Source: Pollutimonas sp963712655 (GTDB lineage: Bacteria > Pseudomonadota > Gammaproteobacteria > Burkholderiales > Burkholderiaceae_B). Taken from it: a stretch of 64,000 nt of DNA. Made by a program: the position numbers and the translations under genes. The stretch lies in contig CAVQIT010000008.1 of the NCBI GenBank assembly GCA_963712655.1, positions 310,001 to 374,000 of the forward strand, written 5' to 3'. Shown one piece after another: positions 1 through 9,991 of the stretch; the stretch's first letter is position 1, and each line of letters starts with the position of its first letter. A model generated the notes under the pieces. It ran no database searches. It was not told the origin of the DNA and saw only the letters and a list, made by a program, of their open reading frames with translations.

Positions 1-2413
1 CGGCAGTGAACTTTTGGGGATCAGGGATAACTTCTGCGAGCAGTTTCTAAGCTGCCTGTACGGCAGTGAACAAATGCTGATTGCTCGCGTGAAGATAGCC
101 GAGTTTCTAAGCTGCCTGTACGGCAGTGAACGGTGAGTTGTACCCCAAGATGCATATGCTCAATTTCTAAGCTGCCTGTACGGCAGTGAACACCTCTATG
201 CCATATGGCTTGGCGAGCTTTTCGTTTCTAAGCTGCCTGTACGGCAGTGAACGCTGCAGATCGGCAGCGAACGCCATGCTGGTTTTTCTAAGCTGCCTGT
301 ACGGCAGTGAACCATATTCCTGCCGCCGTCTGTGTATCCAACAATTTCTAAGCTGCCTGTACGGCAGTGAACACGTGCGGCGCACAGACGGCAGCGATCA
401 GTATTTTCTAAGCTGCCTGTACGGCAGTGAACAGTGATGATCCAACTATACGGAAATTCCGTAATTTCTAAGCTGCCTGTACGGCAGTGAACCGGCTTCT
501 TCGGCATTGGTCATGCCATCATCGTTTCTAAGCTGCCTGTACGGCAGTGAACGTCACGACAGGACGGCGGGCTATTGATGCGCTTTTCTAAGCTGCCTGT
601 ACGGCAGTGAACCTGACTGCCATCATGCGCGGCATTGAGGATGTTTTCTAAGCTGCCTGTACGGCAGTGAACGACCGGAGCAAATCATAGGTCACTTTGT
701 AAATTTTCTAAGCTGCCTGTACGGCAGTGAACTAATCGACGTGGCCATCACCGCATTCCAGGGATTTCTAAGCTGCCTGTACGGCAGTGAACTGTCCAGG
801 CAGAACATGAGCAGGATCCTGTCTTTTCTAAGCTGCCTGTACGGCAGTGAACAAAGGGCCAGGGCTGCAACTGCGCTGGCTATTTTTCTAAGTTGCCTGT
901 ACGGCAGTGAACGGCGTGGGAAGGCAGTTAGCGATTTCCCGAATTTTCTAAGCTGCCTGTACGGCAGTGAACGATGGCTTCGGATCCCGCCACAGGACTG
1001 TTCTTTTCTAAGCTGCCTGTACGGCAGTGAACGCGGCCTTGTCCGACCACATGCGGTCCTTGCATTTCTAAGCTGCCTGTACGGCAGTGAACGGCTATGT
1101 CAACAAAGATACAACCGCATTTCTTTTCTAAGCTGCCTGTACGGCAGTGAACCTTGCGGCGAGCTCTATGCGCAATACAGAAAATTTCTAAGCTGCCTGT
1201 ACGGCAGTGAACACCCCTCCCCGCTGCATAAGTTCGACGGTATGTTTCTAAGCTGCCTGTACGGCAGTGAACCAGGTTGGCATCGCCCAGGTTGGCATCG
1301 CTCATTTCTAAGCTGCCTGTACGGCAGTGAACTCGGGCTGGCCGACATGCCGCGCGACGGACTGTTTCTAAGCTGCCTGTACGGCAGTGAACGGTCGCAC
1401 CGCTGGGCCACAAGCCCACCGATATTTCTAAGCTGCCTGTACGGCAGTGAACGGGCCAGCCCCTGTCAATTACGGAGGGGATATTTTCTAAGCTGCCTGT
1501 ACGGCAGTGAACAAGAGGAATGCCATAGCCTGAGCTGCTAATCATTTCTAAGCTGCCTGTACGGCAGTGAACACGAATCGGTGATCTACGAGACCGATAT
1601 CCCGTTTCTAAGCTGCCTGTACGGCAGTGAACGATTTAGCTTCCTCCAGCGCCTTCCGCACCTTTTTCTAAGCTGCCTGTACGGCAGTGAACAGCTCCTG
1701 TCGTTCCATTTGCGGGGTTTTTGTTTTCTAAGCTGCCTGTACGGCAGTGAACCTCGGCCTTGGTTGTTGGGCGTCCTTTCATTTTTTCTAAGCTGCCTGT
1801 ACGGCAGTGAACACGATGGTCGCTGCCCACGTTCTTTCCGTTGTGTTTCTAAGCTGCCTGTACGGCAGTGAACCAATAATCGTTAAATTGGCCGTCGATG
1901 CGGCATTTCTAAGCTGCCTGTACGGCAGTGAACACATGCCGCCTCGAGACGGCCTGCTGCTAGGTTTTCTAAGCTGCCTGTACGGCAGTGAACGACTGGA
2001 CGCGGACCAGGCCGCCGATCTTCAATTTCTAAGCTGCCTGTACGGCAGTGAACGCTTCGGGGCGGGCAAGGTTCGGCCAGGCTTTTTTCTAAGCTGCCTG
2101 TACGGCAGTGAACTACGGCGATGCGCAGGTGTACGGCAATGCGCATTTCTAAGCTGCCTGTACGGCAGTGAACTCTAGCAAAGCTGCTTGCATCGCCGCT
2201 CGATTTTTCTAAGCTGCCTGTACGGCAGTGAACCCACGGGGGTTTCCTGAAGCAATAAACCAGACTTTCTAAGCTGCCTGTACGGCAGTGAACTCGGCTG
2301 GCCCATAAACGACATAACCGCGATATTTCTAAGCTGCCTGTACGGCAGTGAACGCGGAGGTAGCTAAAGACGCCGAAGCGAAAAATTTCTAAGCTGCCTG
2401 TACGGCAGTGAAC
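1..2413 (-). CRISPR. Type I-F CRISPR array, 40 full repeats and 40 spacers
   Basis: A 28-bp repeat recurs every 60 bp with 32-bp spacers; two spacers (192-224 and 1813-1845) are 33 bp. Read on the minus strand the repeat starts GTTCACTGCC, has loop GTACA, the return arm GGCAG and ends CTTAGAAA, the classic Csy4 hairpin repeat of subtype I-F. The last 11 bases of a further repeat lie at 1-11, so the array runs on beyond the window. Transcription is inferred to be on the minus strand because the leader and cas genes lie at the 2414 side, which makes spacers near 2385 the newest. All repeats look identical except the one at 885-912. No two spacers appear the same by eye. Confidence 0.98.
885..912 (-). 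repeat. Variant CRISPR repeat with a changed Csy4 cleavage base
   Basis: This is the only repeat that differs from the others. Plus-strand position 893 is T instead of C, so the crRNA carries A instead of G at repeat position 20. In the studied Csy4 system G20 closes the hairpin stem and is the base after which the enzyme cuts. The change should unpair the stem base and weaken or block processing here. Confidence 0.9.
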
Positions 2414-2490
2414 GGTGCTCATAGTAATACATCTATCTATTTTTTAACGCTTTTTTCCGATACAGCGTAAAAAGCCAAAAATTTTCGTCG
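2414..2490 (-). promoter_or_regulatory. CRISPR leader
   Basis: This AT-rich stretch lies between the cas-operon terminator and the first repeat at 2386-2413. On the minus strand it has several T-runs and ends directly at the repeat, as expected for the leader that holds the array promoter and the site for new spacer insertion. No exact promoter hexamers are claimed. Confidence 0.7.
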
Positions 2491-2492
2491 AT

Positions 2493-2520
2493 AAAAAAGG
2501 CACTGAAAAATCAATGCCTT
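2493..2520 (-). terminator. Rho-independent terminator after csy4
   Basis: Read on the minus strand, AAGGCATTGA pairs with TCAGTGCCTT around a TTTT loop (one T-G wobble) and is followed by a run of six T. It sits 22 bp past the csy4 stop and before the array leader, so the cas operon and the pre-crRNA are probably separate transcripts. Confidence 0.75.
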
Positions 2521-2542
2521 ATGATTGTCATCAAAAAAAGGG

Positions 2543-3097
2543 TCAGAAATAGGGTACGGTTGCCGATTTACTTAAACCAAAATGATTGAAGCTACCAGCA
2601 ACCGCACTCTCCTGAACCGGACCATGCCGAATAAACAATGGGTAACGGCTCCCGTTAGATAAACTCGTTAATTGAAGATAAGGCAACTTCGTTCTTTTAT
2701 CCTTTGCACTACCTATTCTTTGAACTGCCTCTTCCTCCGTTAACCGTCCATTTCTAACAGACCTACGCAGCAATCTGTCTTCATTGCTCTTTACTTGCAC
2801 TCTTTCAACGACACAGTGGCTGTTACCCTCAGGCGCACGCTGTATTCCAGCCACCGATGTGTAATCGCGCAATCCCTTGAGCCAAGGCTCGTCGATCAAT
2901 CTAGTCAAAGCCTCGCCTGTTCCATGCAAGCGCAAGCAATCGCCCAATGTTTTACCGTGATGAGGAAAGCTGACACCGACCTCCCCTCTTCCTACATCAA
3001 AAAGTGCCCGATGCAGCTTGGAGAAAGCGGCACTCATCAATGTGTTGGCGGAAAACTCAGGATCAGGCAGCACTATGATTTCAATGTAATGATCCAT
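2543..3097 (-). CDS. csy4: Cas6f (Csy4) CRISPR RNA endoribonuclease
   Basis: This 184-residue protein matches the length and pattern of Csy4, the ribonuclease that cuts each I-F repeat hairpin to make crRNAs and stays bound to the 3' handle. The start MDHYIEI, the catalytic-histidine region KLHRAL near residue 29, the RVQ(V/A)KSN segment, the Arg-rich RLLRRSVRNGRLTEEEA helix and the C-terminal LFIRHGP and GLSKSATVPYF blocks are all present. It is the last cas gene, 12 bp after csy3, and unlike its upstream neighbours it reads in one uninterrupted frame. The array hairpin fits this enzyme. Confidence 0.96.
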   Translation of the reverse strand: MDHYIEIIVLPDPEFSANTLMSAAFSKLHRALFDVGRGEVGVSFPHHGKTLGDCLRLHGTGEALTRLIDEPWLKGLRDYTSVAGIQRAPEGNSHCVVERVQVKSNEDRLLRRSVRNGRLTEEEAVQRIGSAKDKRTKLPYLQLTSLSNGSRYPLFIRHGPVQESAVAGSFNHFGLSKSATVPYF

Positions 3098-3109
3098 AAA
3101 GACACACCT

Positions 3110-4139
3110 TTAACCTGCTTCACCAAAGACGCCCCCACGCACCAATGTAGCAATCACATAATGCTGCTGCTCTATCGGGGGAATAATATTTTTGATTATC
3201 CAGCCATCCAATAGGCTGTAGAAATCAAGCTTGTCCTTGGGCTGACGATACGCCTTTCCGCGATTGGTCACGGACCCATACGGTTCTATAGCGATGGGGC
3301 CAAGCTCCGTCGAATCTGGATACCAGGTATCAATAGTCCGCAAAGCATTCCCGATTTTTTGCGAATGCAGTGCGGCGACACCATCCACTTGATAGAGATA
3401 CTTGCTTTTTTTGCTGTCACGCCCTCCGCTATCCAGAACTAACTCTTGGGATGGGAATACTTCCTGGCCAGCCCCAAGTCGGGCAAAAGCGTCCACCCTC
3501 AAGAACGCGAATAATTCTCCTGAAAGCCCTTGCCGGATTACTTCCGCCAACTCGGCCAATGGCCCGCCTGAAGAAGAAAACGCCCGCAAATCAAAGTTAT
3601 GGCTTTCAAACACCCAAACGTTCTTTTCCTTATGATCCTGAATATGAGTGACCCGAACATTGATGGCTTCGGCCCCAACTCGATTGCGCCATAAAAATCG
3701 GCCATTGGCGATATTTTCAGCATACCTGGACGCAATTTCGCTGAATTTCTGCTCCGCAATGTACCCATTGATTTTCTTTGCCAATTCTGCCTGGTACTCT
3801 TGGTCGTTACAGGCTGACGGCAAGGCCAGGTTACCCAAAATGCGCAAGGTAAAGCTAACTTTCAAAGTATCAGCATCAAAAGGCAACGCGGCCACATCGA
3901 CTCGCTGTAAATTGGTTTTTTTGGACTTCGGCATCCAGCTTGGCCGGATCACTTGCCACAGAATTCTTCAAGCGGTTGGATATTGTGCCACGGACATCCT
4001 TGCTATTGATCGCTAACGGCTTCCAGCCTTTGTAGTCGTCTTGATTGCCCCAGCCTCCCGCAAACATCAAGGCATCCGAATTAGCCAGCTTACGCTCGAA
4101 CGCAAGCACGGATGCGGTTTTTATCGTTGATTTCGCCAT
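3110..4139 (-). pseudogene. csy3: Cas7f (Csy3), backbone of the I-F Cascade, one frameshift
   Basis: Csy3 forms the six-subunit backbone that coats the crRNA. Two overlapping frames together give a full-length protein. The first starts at 4139 (ATG with AGGGAG 7 bp upstream) and carries STIKTASVLAFERKL through DPAKLDAEVQK. The second carries TNLQRVDVAALPFDADTLK through the C-terminal GGVFGEAG. The frames meet at a run of seven A on the coding strand (plus 3916-3922). Six A would read DAEVQKTNLQ without a break, so the simplest reading is one inserted A. Polymerase slippage on the run could in principle restore some product. Family identity is clear; whether the break is real in the cell is not known. 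Confidence 0.9.
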
Positions 4140-4161
4140 GGTCACTCCCTATTTATCGTAA

Positions 4162-5167
4162 TTAAATTTCAAGTTCAAACTGCACTGGCTGATAATTATT
4201 TCTGCCAAGATACCAATCATCTTCTATGTGATAGCGCCATAAAATGTCCTCAATGCTACTAAGGCGATGCGGGCTAATCCATTCCCCGACGCTATAGGCC
4301 GACTCCACAAAACGAAAAGGAACATCTTGATCCCTGACACCCTTGACCTCTCCCGGCTGGTATAGCGGAGATATGGACTTGAAGCCCATAACTAGTGGGA
4401 CAAGATAACCGCCCGCGGGCTTTGGAATGACTTGCCATTCAAATTGCCTGCCATCCACTTCACCCTCATCTTGCAGAGCCAACACCATATCGGCGGCGGG
4501 CACCGCATATTTGACTGCAACGAAATCCAGCCAGGCATCGATAAGTTGCGTCTCGGGGTTCTTGGAACAAAGATATCGATAATGCTCTTGAAGCAAATCG
4601 GAACGCTCTACCAACACAAATCCTGGTAGCAGCTTTAACAATTGCCTTCGCATAAATGGCACAGCCAAGTCAACGTCTTCGGGCACTTCTATGAATTCGA
4701 CTTTCTCAATGCTTTGCACAGTGCCGCCAGCCAAACGTCTGTGCCAAAACTCTGACCAGTTTAATACGTATTTGTTCAAGCATTTCACCCTCACGCTTAG
4801 GCAATACCAGCTCCAAAAGCCAGATCGTCTGTAGTGATATCTTATTCAATAACCAATGAAATTTCCATATGCATACGCCCCTCCTCCACAAACGAGGGCG
4901 TTTTTTTCCCCTTTGGTCAAAGGATTGCGCGTCATGGTGAAAATGCGCTAATTCCGCCAACTGCGATGGTCGAGATGCTTGAACGGAGTGGTTATGGCAA
5001 ACAACGCCGCAGCCATCTAGCGACAAGCCATGGTCTTTATGCAATGCTCGCGACAAGGCATGGGTAAAACCCAGAAAACTGGAAATACCCGGAAAACCAT
5101 AGGTCAAGCCAGTAATGGCAACGGCATTCTCAACCTTTATATGACGCAAAATTAGTAAAGATCTCAT
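4162..5167 (-). pseudogene. csy2: Cas5f (Csy2), Cascade tail subunit, several frameshifts
   Basis: Csy2 caps the 5' handle of the crRNA with Csy1. The N-terminus (MRSLLILRHIKVENA, then ITGLTYGFPG and DGCGVVCH) and the C-terminus (RRLAGGTV, LLPGFVLV, SPLYQPGEVKG, FRFVESAYSVGEWISPHR) are clear Csy2 signatures but lie in different frames. Between them the family-like segment MTRNPLTKGEK is in a third frame, and PSFVEEGRMHMEISLVIE follows after another change at an A7 run (4901-4907). Changes are placed near 4946-4955, 4901-4907, 4840-4850 and 4736-4745; each fits a one-base insertion, though the last two could be replaced by one deletion. The start ATG overlaps the csy1 stop (ATGA). Confidence 0.88.
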
Positions 5168-6482
5168 ATCGACAATGCCTCCAGATCGCGTTCAAACATA
5201 GTCAGCTTTCGTTCGAGCAATTTGCCCCACTCGTGATATTCAGCGTCTTTCATAAGCAGCGTGTCCGAACTCAGCTTCTGATTTAGCCAAAAGGGGAAAA
5301 TCGCTTCGCAAGGTCTCGCTGCCAACCTTGGGAGCTACGTTCCTCTTGAAATGATTTATTCTTACTATGCGGATCAAGCCATAACTGCTCGGCACGTGGA
5401 AAATCCGAATCTTCGCTCCATCCAGCATGGTCGATCATCGCTTGGATCTCCATTGAGTACTGGAAAAAAATCTCCATTAGCTCATCGATGAACTCGGCCC
5501 GCCTGCTGCGTATTTGTACTGTGCTAGATTTCTTGAGCGACGCTTCCAGGAGTTCCTTGAACTGCCGGACAACGCGCCATGTCCGACGTTCATACTCTCG
5601 CCAAAAGGCACCACTTTTACTTGGGGGTTGTGTTTGTTTTGTCCACGAAGGTGGCTGGCAGCTGAGAAGGTACGACCTACCGATCCTGTTGCTATTAAGG
5701 CTCGACACATTTTGAGGCTTGGTTCCTCCAAATGTCTGGAGTGCAAGACTCCTGAATTCCACCAGAGTCTGCGAACTATGCAACTTCTCCCTTTTCAGCT
5801 TTCGTAATGACTTCGCCTCTTCGCTAAAACGACTGTCCAACACACGTTGAAATAATTCATGTGCAAGCGATGACGCAAATAAGGGGCTGATCAAGTGATA
5901 CGTTCCATCCGGGCACGGAAAGTAAACCTGTTTGGCAAGCGTATGCGTCCGCAACTCTGTGTTGACCAGCGCCAACTCAAAACCTTGCCGCCACTCTTTC
6001 AATTGATCTTCATTTTCCACGAACGGCAGCAGCGCCGACATGTCGCCCTGTGCAATGCATTGCCCTAGACTGCTTCCCTCGGCTTGCAATTGCAGTAAAC
6101 CTGCGACATCCAGTGCCGCTGCATTGCCATCCACATCAATGCGTGGTTGCCTGACAGCGGCTGTTATCAGATATTTTCCGGTTGGGATGCTGTCTTGACT
6201 GTAAGCAAAAATGCTGCTTCCTTTTGCATCGCCATGGGTGAACTTTAAAGGATGAGTTACAAAGCTGATTTGCTTGGCGCGTTGAGCAGCACCACTAAGC
6301 CAAGCAGACGGCTTGAAAGCTGCCTGTAATGCCAGAAGCTTGTCGTCTGTTTCCGCAGAGGAAACCAAGCCCTCTTGTCCATTCGCTTCTTGTTTTTGTA
6401 TTTCTTTAGTGAGCGGCTCAAGCTTCAGAGCCGCCCGTTTTTTTATGTAGCCATCAACCAACGTAGAAAGTTTCTCAGTCAT
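5164..6482 (-). pseudogene. csy1: Cas8f (Csy1), large Cascade subunit, frameshift near the 3' end
   Basis: Csy1 recognises the PAM and, with Csy2, forms the Cascade tail. The first 390 or so codons are continuous from an ATG behind a GGGGGGAG ribosome site and include the family blocks THPLKFTHG, QVYFPCPDGTYHLISPL, FGGTKPQNVSSLNS and AEQLWLDP. The frame then stops at about 5283. Another frame continues with PFWLNQKLSSDTLLMKDAEY and runs to a TGA at 5164-5166 that overlaps the csy2 start. The break lies at 5289-5310 (GCGAAGCGATTTTCCCC region) and fits two single-base insertions or one deletion. The joined protein would be about 440 residues, close to the Pseudomonas Csy1 (434). Confidence 0.88.
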
Positions 6483-6696
6483 ACTCCCCCCTCATTTCTT
6501 GACAAGAGAACAATATCACGCATTTTGTATTTTTTTGTTATGAATTGATCAGTAATTTCCAAATCTTCGAAATATTGCATGCAGTTCATATTGGGCCATC
6601 AATACCGAATGATGTCGTTTACGAGATAGGATCAATCTAATATCGCAGTCCCGACGCAGTCAGCGACACGGTGGGCCTCAAGGACTTAGTTGCTCC

Positions 6697-9600
6697 TTAA
6701 CCAGCAGCCCCATAAACCCCAAACCAAGGGTGATATAGCCATTTTTTATCGGTTTTGCGCAATCGCAGCTCGGTGTATTTCTTGCTTATCTCCGCCAATT
6801 CCATTTCCTTGATATTCGCGAACCGTTCAATCAAGGCCTTTGCATCATTTTCAAGCCATGGTTGCATTCCATTACCCGGCAAGAACGTCGGTCGTTCGAA
6901 ACGATAGTCATCCACCAATGCAACTTCACCGTTATCCGACATATGATGAAATAAGGGTTCGTCTAAGTCGTCATCCATATATAAGACAAACAGCTCATCA
7001 CCGCCGTCAGCATTACGAAAGGGATCCCGTCTCTGCAGCTCGCCGCTCCAGGTTACATTGTGCCGCCACCATAGCGCCGCGCTGCGTACCATACCTGGCG
7101 TTCCGAACATTTTGGCTTGCAAATGCGCGTGCTCGAGATCCACAAGGTTACCGCTGCTATCCAAGGGAGTTTTCGGCTGAATACGTGGAATGGCGCTGAT
7201 ATGACGATATTGACCAGGCAACAATGATACTTGCAAATCTTTATTCTTCAGACTGAAAAGCTCCGCCTCGAAACCCGGCAGACTATAGGCGGTTTTCAGC
7301 CCCTTGAGGGCCTTGCGGTTTTTGTTCAGAATATGCAAGTTTGGCGTTGCCGAAATCTGTTCACGGTGCCTTTGTAGACGTCCTGCAAGCTGAATCAATG
7401 ACCGCATGGAACTGGGCTCGGCAATGGCCCAATCGTAATCGTGATCGCGGCCTACCTCGGTAACGGCGGTTCCGAAAACGATGAATATATGATCTTGCTG
7501 CGGATAGTTTTCCATGGCAGATTGAATACAAGCATGCTGCCATAATGACTCTGGCCTGTGCCGGGCCAACACCGCGTCCAACTCCCTCTCCATTTCCGAC
7601 CTCACCAACAAAGGATGGCGGCTGTGATAAATACAAAAATGGATGCAATAGCCGGGAGAAGCCTGCTGACATAAGATTTGCTGCGCAATCGCCACCAAGG
7701 GATCAATGTTGGCCAAACGAACCAGCCCAACCGATACTCGCTTGCCATTCGATGGATGTGGCTGATGATGTTTCCCGTGCAGACTATAGACAGCTTCCGA
7801 TATGGTGCTTGCCATGGCGGTGATGACGTCGCTTTCATTACTGGAATCCGCTTTAACGACAATAAGCTCGGCCCTGCGCAACGGCGTCAACTTTTCCAAA
7901 GAGGCAATGCGTTTTTGCACGAACTGCCCATGCGCTGCAGCAAAGCTCGGCAAGTCGGCATAGTCATCCTGGAAAACCCGGAACTCGTCGAACCATGCAC
8001 AACACACATTTCTCGATGTACCGTGATGCCCCCGCACAGCATTGAACTTGCTCCGGCCAGCCAAGTAAGCATCGAACAAAGCGGTAATCAGCGCCGGCGG
8101 CAACGTAGCGGATGAAAGCAAAACTCGCGATCCCAGCATGCCCGCCCAGTTGACCAAACGGGCAAGAGCCGGCAAATCGGCAAGATCGAAATCATCAGGC
8201 TCATCCAGGACCAAATCCGAGGTCAACAGCCGCAGCATTGGCGCTATTTGCCGTCCGCCTCGCTCGCCTTCCGTCGCAGGCATTAAATGATCAATCGTAC
8301 TGACTAATATTGGTGCACTAAGTAATTGATGCAGTGTAGGCGACAGCTTAAGCCAAGAGCTTAAGCGACCATCATCCAGGCTACCGTCATATCGAACATA
8401 TTGATGCTCGGCGAACATCGCTTCGGCCGATTCGCTGCCAGCCTGCTCCGCAGTCAAATCCCTAACACTGTTCTGGTCTTCCGATCGCACTGCGCTACTG
8501 CGAAGCTCATGCAAGTCCCGGACAGACTGCGAGCCTATAAGCACAGCCAGATCATCACTTTCCAAATTCAGACGTGACCTCAATGCATCGCCTGTTTGCA
8601 AAGTCAGCGTCCTTAAGCCTTAAAGCCACACTGAATCGACATCCCAATAGCTCATTGGATAACCCATACATTATCCGGCCATTTGCAAAGGTTTTGCCAC
8701 GACCTGTAGAGGCCATGTTTACACCAAAAAAACCTTGCTCGACGGAACGCTTGCCTACCCCTTGCGCCAGATCAAACGCCTTATCCTGCCATCGATATTT
8801 ATCTTCCTTGCTGCGCTGTTTAAAGCCTTTGTGTCTGGTTATGGCGGGCAATGTCTGACGCAATTTCGGCAGACTTTTGGCCAGTAGAATCGCATTATGG
8901 CCAACACCAACATTATGTTCATCAAGCTTCTGTTTTAGCGCTTTGGTTTTCCGATCGGTATTGGCAAAAACTTTGTAACGCTTGTCCTGCCACGCCTGAA
9001 TAGGCTCTTGGGCAGAATAACAATGATCAGCCAGCATCAACGTCAGTCGCGCTACATGACTGGTGAAAGGGTCATCCAGCCAACTAAAATCAAAAAATCC
9101 CGGATGCTTCAACGCCCTGTTTGCAACGCTGTGCGCTTTGCGAAGCCAGGTTTCGCTACGGAATGGCGTACCATAATCGAATGTCCATACCGACTTCCAA
9201 TCTCCACTCTTCCAATCATCGAACTCACATTGCGGAGAATTCCATGATGGGCCAAAACGCGTACCGATCAGCCATTGATCGATGCTATCCAGCCGTGGCT
9301 CGTTACCGGCCTTAGCATAATATTTGGGAAGACGATGATGTGAAACAATCAGCCAGCCAATGGCCTGCGCCAGAGATGGCATCGACTTGAACGGGTTCAG
9401 CGCGGGACGATCAGGCCCATCCTTTTGCAATCGGTCAAGAATCAACGCCTCATCGTTGGCAGAAAGGCTGGCTAGTTTTTCCATCCATTCTGAATCTGTC
9501 TGGCCAGCCACAAAAGCTTCGAAAATACGCAAAGAAACCCACTCATGCCGATAAGGCTCGGACCGAGCCTTGGATCCTGGTTTCAACTTGGCCTGAAACA

Positions 9601-9991
9601 GCTTGTTCGCCTTGCCAAAATCATGAAACAGGCCCGCTATCCCAGCAAGTAAAGAAATCGCCTCCGCTGTATGCCACTGATTTTCTCCATCCGCGCGCAA
9701 AATATCACGCGCAGTTATGTTTGTAGGTACCGCGCCATACTCGTTAAAGTGCCTAAGATTGCCAACGATCCATAACAACTCAGTCTGATTTGCGCTTTTT
9801 ATCCAATGACACGCCACAGCGGTATTACGTTTGGCGGTTTTACGCAGCAGTTTGCGCACTGTAATCAGGCCTTGCTGGGTGATCGCAGTTTGCCACGTCC
9901 GCTCTCCTCTGCGTTCGGCAAATTGATCCAGAATACGGCGCGTTTCAACGAGGGCGTTCTTGCTGCATTGCGAGACAATCAGCACATTCAC
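6697..9991 (-). pseudogene. cas3: Cas2-Cas3 fusion nuclease-helicase, one frameshift
   Basis: In I-F systems Cas2 is fused to Cas3, so one protein serves spacer acquisition and target destruction. The first frame starts at a GTG overlapping the cas1 stop and holds the Cas2 domain (about residues 1-95), the HD nuclease motif LFHDFGK at 123-124, and the helicase Walker A segment STGRGKT. It breaks after GCRFSVAL at about 8619-8622. The next frame continues GLRTLTLQTGDALRSRL, then the DEPD helicase box, TEVGRDHDYDW and QLAGRLQRHR. Removing one A from TTTAAGG joins them into about 1,097 residues, near the Pseudomonas length (1,076). As written only the Cas2-HD part would be made from the normal start. 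Confidence 0.9.

Noticed and set aside
253..284. GATCGGCAGCGAAC inside a spacer resembles the repeat end
   Set aside because: It lacks the rest of the repeat and the 60-bp spacing is not disturbed, so it is chance similarity within a spacer.
167..2422. Long open frames on both strands across 1-2422 with repeated FLSCLYGSE, VHCRTGSLE or RSLPYRQLR units
   Set aside because: They are the translation of the CRISPR repeat, whose 60-bp period is a multiple of three. They are not repeat proteins.
3876..3952. csy3 shift as a classical -1 ribosomal frameshift at A AAA AAC
   Set aside because: The heptamer is present, but a -1 slip leads into the wrong frame; the downstream Csy3 part is in the +1 frame.
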